Source: Argyresthia goedartella | Taxonomy: Eukaryota > Arthropoda > Insecta > Lepidoptera > Argyresthiidae | DNA length: 64,000 nt | NCBI GenBank assembly: GCA_949825045.1 | Contig: OX463808.1 | Location: forward strand, 28,891,674-28,955,673 | Reading direction: 5' to 3' | In this document: positions 58,532-64,000 of the stretch, piece after piece | How positions within the stretch are numbered: the stretch's first letter is position 1 | Layout of the letters: the number at the start of each line of letters is the position of its first letter | Made by a program: the position numbers and the translations under genes | Notes under the pieces: model-generated | What the model was told of the DNA's origin: nothing | Database searches by the model: none | What the model saw: only the letters and a program-made list of their open reading frames with translations

Positions 58532-58703
58532 ACCTTTAACTGGTGACAAGGGGTCTTACAGGCCCAGCGGCGTCAGTAAAACAACATTTTGGCACCTTCT
58601 CCGGGTTTCCTTGGGCTCATCACCTGAGTAGCTTCGAGTTTACTTGCGTCCATGCCGTAGAAGGGGATAGCTGTGTCGGACAGGCTCAAATCGGTAAGTT
58701 ACT

Positions 58704-58786
58704 TTTTTACGTAATTTTGTTGTATTGTTTTTTCACATTTTTAATTTTTACGTAATTTTGTTGTATTGTTTTTTCACATTTTTAAC
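58704..58786. repeat. Tandem duplication, 41-bp unit
   Basis: ACGTAATTTTGTTGTATTGT followed by TTTTTCACATTTTTAA occurs at 58709 and again at 58750, identical over the unit. Confidence 0.88.
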
Positions 58787-59248
58787 CGAGAACAATCAAA
58801 ACTCCAGGAAAGCAGGAGCCAGTTGTCTTTCTCGATAAAAGCGCCAATCAAATTAGCAGTTTGAATCGTGTCCGAAACGTGTGTGCTTGCAGTGTGCAAA
58901 AAAATTATGCCCAGACTGCATATAAAAATTGGCAAAGTTCGACCATTGTCAATTTCGTGAAAATACACTTTTGATTTTAGTTGTTTTTTTTTTCTTAATT
59001 CATTATTACTTCAATATTATAAAAAAAAGTGTTTTTTTGTCAAAATATGTTGATTAATTTTTTGCTTATGTAATTTGTGATCTCATCTCTAGTTTTTTGA
59101 TTGTTAAGACGACATACATTAAAATTGCAAGATCATAACAAAAAAATATATTCAGAGTATAGTTATTTGTTTTATTTTATCCATTTATATATGATAATAC
59201 AGTTTTTACATACTCTGGCTACCTACCACACTTAATTTCTATTATAAA

Positions 59249-59648
59249 AAAAACCGGTCAAGTGCGAGTCTAAATCGCGCACGAAGGGTTCCGTACCACC
59301 GTTCAATGGAAGCGATGGTGTGGAGTGAATAGTTTGGATTTTACACAGCAAAATATTGTTTACAAAGTAATTGGTGCGGTTACTTTCACACTCCATGTAC
59401 GTAACCAGGTGCATCCATAAGTTTGTATGTGGTATTGAAAGAATTGTTGTATGGGAGCCCCCTTAAATATTTCTTTTATCCTGTTTTTTAGTATTTGTTG
59501 TTATAGCGGCAACAGAAATACATAATCTGTGAAAATTTCAACTCTCTAGCTGGCTAGGTTCTTGAGATACAGCCTGGTGACAGACGGACGGACAGCGAAG
59601 TCTTAGTAATAGTGTTCCGTTCTTACCCGTTGGGTACGGAACCCTAAA
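59249..59648 (-). repeat. Dispersed 'ACGGAACCC' repeat, full-length copy
   Basis: In plus-strand text it starts AAACCGGTCAAGTGCGAGTC and ends GGGTACGGAACCCTAAAAA, with the complement of CACCAGGCTGTATCTCA near 59562-59583. All landmarks of the family are present in reverse. Confidence 0.87.
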
Positions 59649-59649
59649 A

Positions 59650-59840
59650 ATAGAATAAAATAAATATTTAATACAACAATTCTTTCCACACCACATATAA
59701 ACTTGTGAATGCACCTGGTTAAGTACATGGATTGTAAAAGTAGCCGCCCCAATAACTTTGTAAACAATATTTTTCTACTTTTAATCCAAACTATTCACTC
59801 CACACCATCCCTACCATTGTACGGTGGTACAGAACCTCCT
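59650..59840 (+). repeat. Dispersed 'ACGGAACCC' repeat, 3' half, opposite orientation
   Basis: AGAATAAAATAAATATTTAA, CACCTGGTTAAGTACATGGA and TCACTCCACACCATCCCTAC match the second half of the family on the plus strand, directly after the minus-strand copy ending at 59648. Confidence 0.8.
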
Positions 59841-60587
59841 TAGCATCATTATCATTTCGGCAGCATTCATCGTGGAGTTTTCGTTAGTTTTAAGAGTTTT
59901 GCAATTGATCTATTTTGGGACCAATGCTAAATATACGTAAAACTGAAAAACAATGTAAAAGACCATCATGTTATTTATAGTGACGAGTGGCTTTTGACCG
60001 TCTGGTACTCAATTTTTTTGTTATGAATGTGAGTTAATATGAGAGATTGATTTTTTCGATCAGACACAACCATCAGCCATACTCGCTTTGAAAAATATTG
60101 TTCTATCGACGTCACGAGGGGTGTTATTTAAAACATTATTAAAAAATGTAATAAGACATCTAATAATCGAATATACAAATTAGTTTCTTAAAATAGGCTT
60201 GAATTTCATAAAATAAGAAGTACCAGGTACGAATATTTATTTAGCATCGTCCTTTCTTGGCAGTTATCTGCGCAATCACCATAAAGTAGTGGACCCGATT
60301 AGATTTACGGTGTGATTTCATAATAATATGGGCTCCCTTCTTGTGACATGTAATGTGTTTTATTAATGTCGCTATTTACCTGATTTGAGGAAAAAATTCA
60401 AGTCAGATACTAGATAATTCACCGCCGTAGCAATGTTAGTTCAAAGCACAACTTGAATCAAGAATTATGACAAACACATACAATAATTTACATCCACATA
60501 CCACGGTTCGCGTTTGACTTATCCGCACCAATTTCATATAAAAGCTTGTGAATACGCTGTCGGGCCCAGTTTATAAATAACCCATAA

Positions 60588-60770
60588 ATGAGGCTTGTTG
60601 GGTCGGCGAGTAATCCTGATTTAGTGGGATACCTGGCGCGCATGCGTGCTGAACGGGAAAACATACCTACAGGTCGCCGGTCGGGGAGGCTGATCGTCTG
60701 GTGGCTGGCCTTCTGTGTGACATTATCGCTCTTTGGTATCATTAAAAGATGCCGATTCTTATTAAAACCG
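60588..60770 (+). CDS. Hypothetical small membrane protein frame
   Basis: An ATG-started frame (MRLVGSASNPDLVGYLARMR, then AERENIPTGRRSGR) leads into LIVWWLAFCVTLSLFGIIKR, a credible single transmembrane helix flanked by basic residues. TATAAAAG (about 60537) and TTTATAAATAA lie upstream. The frame then runs into the next dispersed repeat at 60763 and ends inside it at 60842, so its real 3' end is lost or it is coincidental. It is GC-richer than its flanks. I do not recognise a family. Confidence 0.22.
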
Positions 60771-61146
60771 GTCAAGTGCGGGTTGAACTCGCGAACGGAG
60801 GGTTCCTTACCACCGTACAATGGTAGGGAGGGTGTGGAGTGAATAGTTGTTTACAAAGTTATTGGTGCGGCGTACTTTCATACTCCTTACGTAATCAAGT
60901 GCATTCATAAGTTTGTAAGTGGTATTGAAATAATTGTTGTATGGGAGCCACCTTGAATATTTATTTTATTCTGCTTTTTAGTATATGTTGTTAGAGCGGC
61001 AACAGAAATGCATTATCTGTCAAATTTTCAACTGTCTAACTATCACGGTTCATGAGATACAGGCTGATAACAGACGGACGGACGGACAGCGGAGGCTTAG
61101 TAATAGGGTCCCGTTTGGCACCCTTCGGGTACGGAACCCTACAAAA
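60763..61146 (-). repeat. Dispersed 'ACGGAACCC' repeat, near full-length copy
   Basis: Plus-strand text runs from AAAACCGGTCAAGTGCGGGT to CGGGTACGGAACCCTAC, with GAACGGAGGGTTCCTTACCA and the complement of the CAGGCTG/TCATGA landmark in between. Confidence 0.87.
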
Positions 61147-61149
61147 GGG

Positions 61150-63060
61150 GTTTGAACATTTTTGTATTTAAGCTGCCACCATCGCCATCAATTGTTTTTT
61201 TCAAGTTTTTCGCGCATGGTGAATTTGTTTATATGGATATATAGAGGACAATATATAATATATAAATATAATATATAAACGAACAAAATAGTTATACAAT
61301 GATATAATAGACGACTACAAAGATGAGGATGACGCAGACGACAAAGGACAAATAGTTCATCCACACGGTCCAGCCGTTTGCGAGTTTCGCGCTTACCAAC
61401 ACATTTCGCGATATTTTTGTATATGCCTTTTTATGTATTCAGGCAGGCATCGACAGGAAACTCACTAAATTTTCATAAGATATCTTGGCATTTCTCTCAT
61501 CACAACTGAGGAAGATATTTAATTAGTCATTCAGAATCTCCCATTAGTGAATTCTAAGTAGAAATACGAAAATGAAAAGGTCTTAGAGAGGCAGAATGAG
61601 GGGCAAACTAACGCTTTGGTGAAGTCGACTCAAGGTTTCTGGCTATAATCAGAGTCATTTTAAGCAAGATACTAATAAGAGCAATCTTATGAGTCAATAA
61701 ATGAAATAATTTTCAACACTTTACAGCTTTTTTGAAATGGATAAACATATAGCAGTCGTATTATCGATCCAATGCCATATGAATCGTGAGCACCATGATA
61801 GACCTCCTGACTGTTTTAAATTTCATTCACTTTATTTAAGTTTTTACCTGCCGATGCACCAATCAGCCAGACAAACAGTCTAATTTGAACCGCGACTAAT
61901 GCGAGAAAGATCCCGTCTCTACACCTCGAACCAAACACGTAAGTATCGAATCCACATCAAAAGAAATCATTCACCAAATAGCAAATAACAAAATAAATCG
62001 CAAATCTTAACTTACAATCGTAAGCTATTGCATTTAACTCAATGCGTCACACCTTCACGCTCACGCAGTTAGAGTCCAAACAGCGGATCGAAATCCTGAA
62101 TTATGCGCGTGCGCGTCCTTTCGCTCCACAAAGGGTAATCAATAACAATTTCAGGACGCATATGCGCCTGATTTGTGTAATGCGGACTAGGGATGTAAAT
62201 TTCTTGGTGACATTCTTTATAACGCGCAGCATTCCTTCCATTCAAGAAATGTGAATTGGCATGCAACTGTGTCTTTAACCCCAAGTAATTGATGGTAACG
62301 AAACCACCACAATATTGTGGCCTCATTTTTTTTCATAGACGATATTGTCTTGGTAACAGCACCTTTTAGGAAGGCAGCAAAGATTGAAATGGAATTCCAA
62401 TATTTTTTATAATTTCTGAGTAGAAATGAGGAAAGATGGGATAATATGTACACGGGTAGCTATAGGTGAAGGTTCACGAGGAAGTCCTTTAATGACATCG
62501 ATCCAAAACTTAGCTCTCTCCGACCTTTCATCAGGACAAAGTCTGTTAAATTCAATAAGGGCAAAAAGTTCTTTGTCCCCAACCTCCCAACTTTGGGAAT
62601 GGCATAACGGCTTGAATTTACTACAAATAACCTTTTAGAAGGGCCTTTGTTTCAGTAACAAAGTTATTATGTAGCATCCACAATGCGAAGAAGAAAAGAC
62701 TGTGAAAGTCTGTATTTTCAAAAGTATTCTATTGTTTACGCAGAAAAATAAATTTTGGAGTTTTTAGTTGTGCAGAAAAGGATATTTTCAAGTTATGATT
62801 TGTGCAATGATGTAAGGCATACCTTATATCGAAATTTCGTAACACATTATTCTTTATTACACGTGTCAACAAAATTTTATGAAAAAGGTAATGCGCAAAG
62901 ATGAGCTTAAGATTTTTTTCAGCATAACTAGACAGGACTATATTCAACGAGTGTATTCTTCTAATGCATCATACTTGTATCCTTTAGACCTGCACACTCC
63001 CACTGCGTAGTAAAACAGCGCTAAAATTTCCAGGTCCTTGAAAGAGAGTCCATATACAGT
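61150..63060. other. Unassigned sequence
   Basis: No gene was recognised. An ATATATAAT-rich stretch lies near 61240-61280. Open frames at 62042-62254 and 62426-62638 begin with ATG but have no family resemblance. Confidence 0.45.
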
Positions 63061-63061
63061 G

Positions 63062-63095
63062 AAATCTATAAAAACTCATGAGTTTTTATAGATTT
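63062..63095. other. Perfect 34-bp palindrome, no loop
   Basis: AAATCTATAAAAACTCA is followed immediately by its exact complement. No flanking element is recognised. Confidence 0.88.
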
Positions 63096-63559
63096 GGCAT
63101 TGGCGAAACTTATCTATTTGTAAGGACCGCCGCCGTTAATGAATTGAGTTTTTAATGCTTTATTAGTGAGTTCTTCGTTCATATCTCATACAAGTTTTGT
63201 CTATGATATGTAGTGCTTTCCAAAATTATGGTGTTAGAACATAAAATATATCCCGGGCTCCAGCTAACTTGCACTATACCAACATTAGTGTATCATTATA
63301 CAATATACATGAATAGTGTTTAACCAAAAATAGATAATTATTGTACCTCATAAAAAATGTTTACGTAAATAAATAAGATTCAATAACGGGTGTAGGTCTC
63401 TCTGATTGGCAGGCCCGTTGTGAACGAAATATTTACAATAGAAATGAAGACATCTCAACTTGACAATACAAAATTACACAACAAAGTTTAATTTACCATC
63501 TTGAAATGAACATCAACGACAATAAAACTTCTTATTTCATTCCAACTCAGAAATGCTAT

Positions 63560-63880
63560 TATCGAGTGAGCATCGCCAAAGAACTCAAGCTCTTGTGAGA
63601 GTGTTTCATTTGATATTTCCATTAAATTTCAATTTCCAAACTCATCTCGGGCCACAATGGCCGCCGCGACAATGGCCCGAGATCGTCTACCGCTTCTCCT
63701 ATACTCTATTGAATACAATATTCAATGAAACAGCCCGTTTGTTCCTACACTCAACGGCGAATTTAATGAGCTTGTGACCGAGCTACCGGGAAACTCAAAG
63801 ACGCGCGAATTTTACGGTGGCTTGTGACGCCTAAGCCCTTAGTTAAACACCGACTGTTTTTCCCAGAACGAGTGAGACTC
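63560..63880. promoter_or_regulatory. Possible regulatory element with paired SOX-like palindrome
   Basis: ATCTCGGGCC (63644-63653) and its exact complement (63674-63683) bracket two ACAATGG sites (63654-63660 and 63669-63675), the core recognised by SOX-type HMG proteins. Around it the sequence is non-repetitive, GC-richer than the AT-rich DNA before it, and has TTTAATGAGCTT and TAGTTAAACACC. Regulatory function is inferred and conservation cannot be judged here. Confidence 0.28.
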
Positions 63881-64000
63881 AAAAATAAACCTTCCATTGT
63901 TGGGTTCCGTTCATTCATGGTTTTTTAAACCCCCGTTCCGTCCCGTCCCCGCACCGCCCCATTGTCCCCGCCGCGGGGGCGGTCAAGATAGATTTTCTGA

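Overview
The window reads as AT-rich, non-coding insect DNA, most likely from a moth or butterfly. That assignment rests on repeats whose style I recognise from lepidopteran genomes: the 'ACGGAACCC' dispersed repeat with its CACCAGGCTGTATCTCATGA landmark, tRNA-headed SINEs, CAT- and ATAC-tailed LINE 3' ends, and mariner elements. It is recognition, not a database result. I found no convincing host protein-coding gene, no true tRNA or rRNA gene, no CRISPR array and no bacterial signal. The window looks like a large intron or intergenic region filled with transposable elements of several ages.

Layout. 0-5 kb: a broken Jockey-like LINE on the minus strand beside a GC-rich foldback hairpin, a divergent pair of SINEs, one dispersed repeat, a TA-flanked MITE, a 150-bp tandem repeat and a decayed mariner. 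5-9.5 kb: mostly unassigned. 9.5-13 kb: a tandem repeat, then tails of three unrelated LINEs and a MITE. 13-21 kb: quiet sequence interrupted by a nearly intact mariner (15857-17157) sitting in a TA microsatellite. 21-22.2 kb: LINE tail, microsatellite, foldback MITE. 22.5-33.2 kb: a compound rearrangement in which two inverted segments (629 and 603 bp) and one direct 3.1-kb segment abut exactly. It is best explained as a roughly 4.34-kb templated insertion. 33-41 kb: another MITE, SINEs, RTE-like and CR1/Jockey-like LINE tails, tandem repeats and a second copy of the GC hairpin. 41.0-42.9 kb: the best-preserved retrotransposon, a 5'-truncated LINE whose pol has a single frameshift next to its catalytic YADD. 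43-56 kb: mostly quiet, with a SINE dimer and several short perfect palindromes. 56.6-61.2 kb: five copies of the dispersed repeat around an RTE tail. 61-64 kb: mostly quiet, ending in a stretch with a paired SOX-like palindrome that may be regulatory.

The genes do not work together as a pathway. The only recognisable proteins are transposase and reverse transcriptase remnants, and all carry stops or frameshifts. The mariner still has both termini and could be mobilised only by a transposase supplied from elsewhere. The SINEs would likewise depend on LINE machinery from outside the window.
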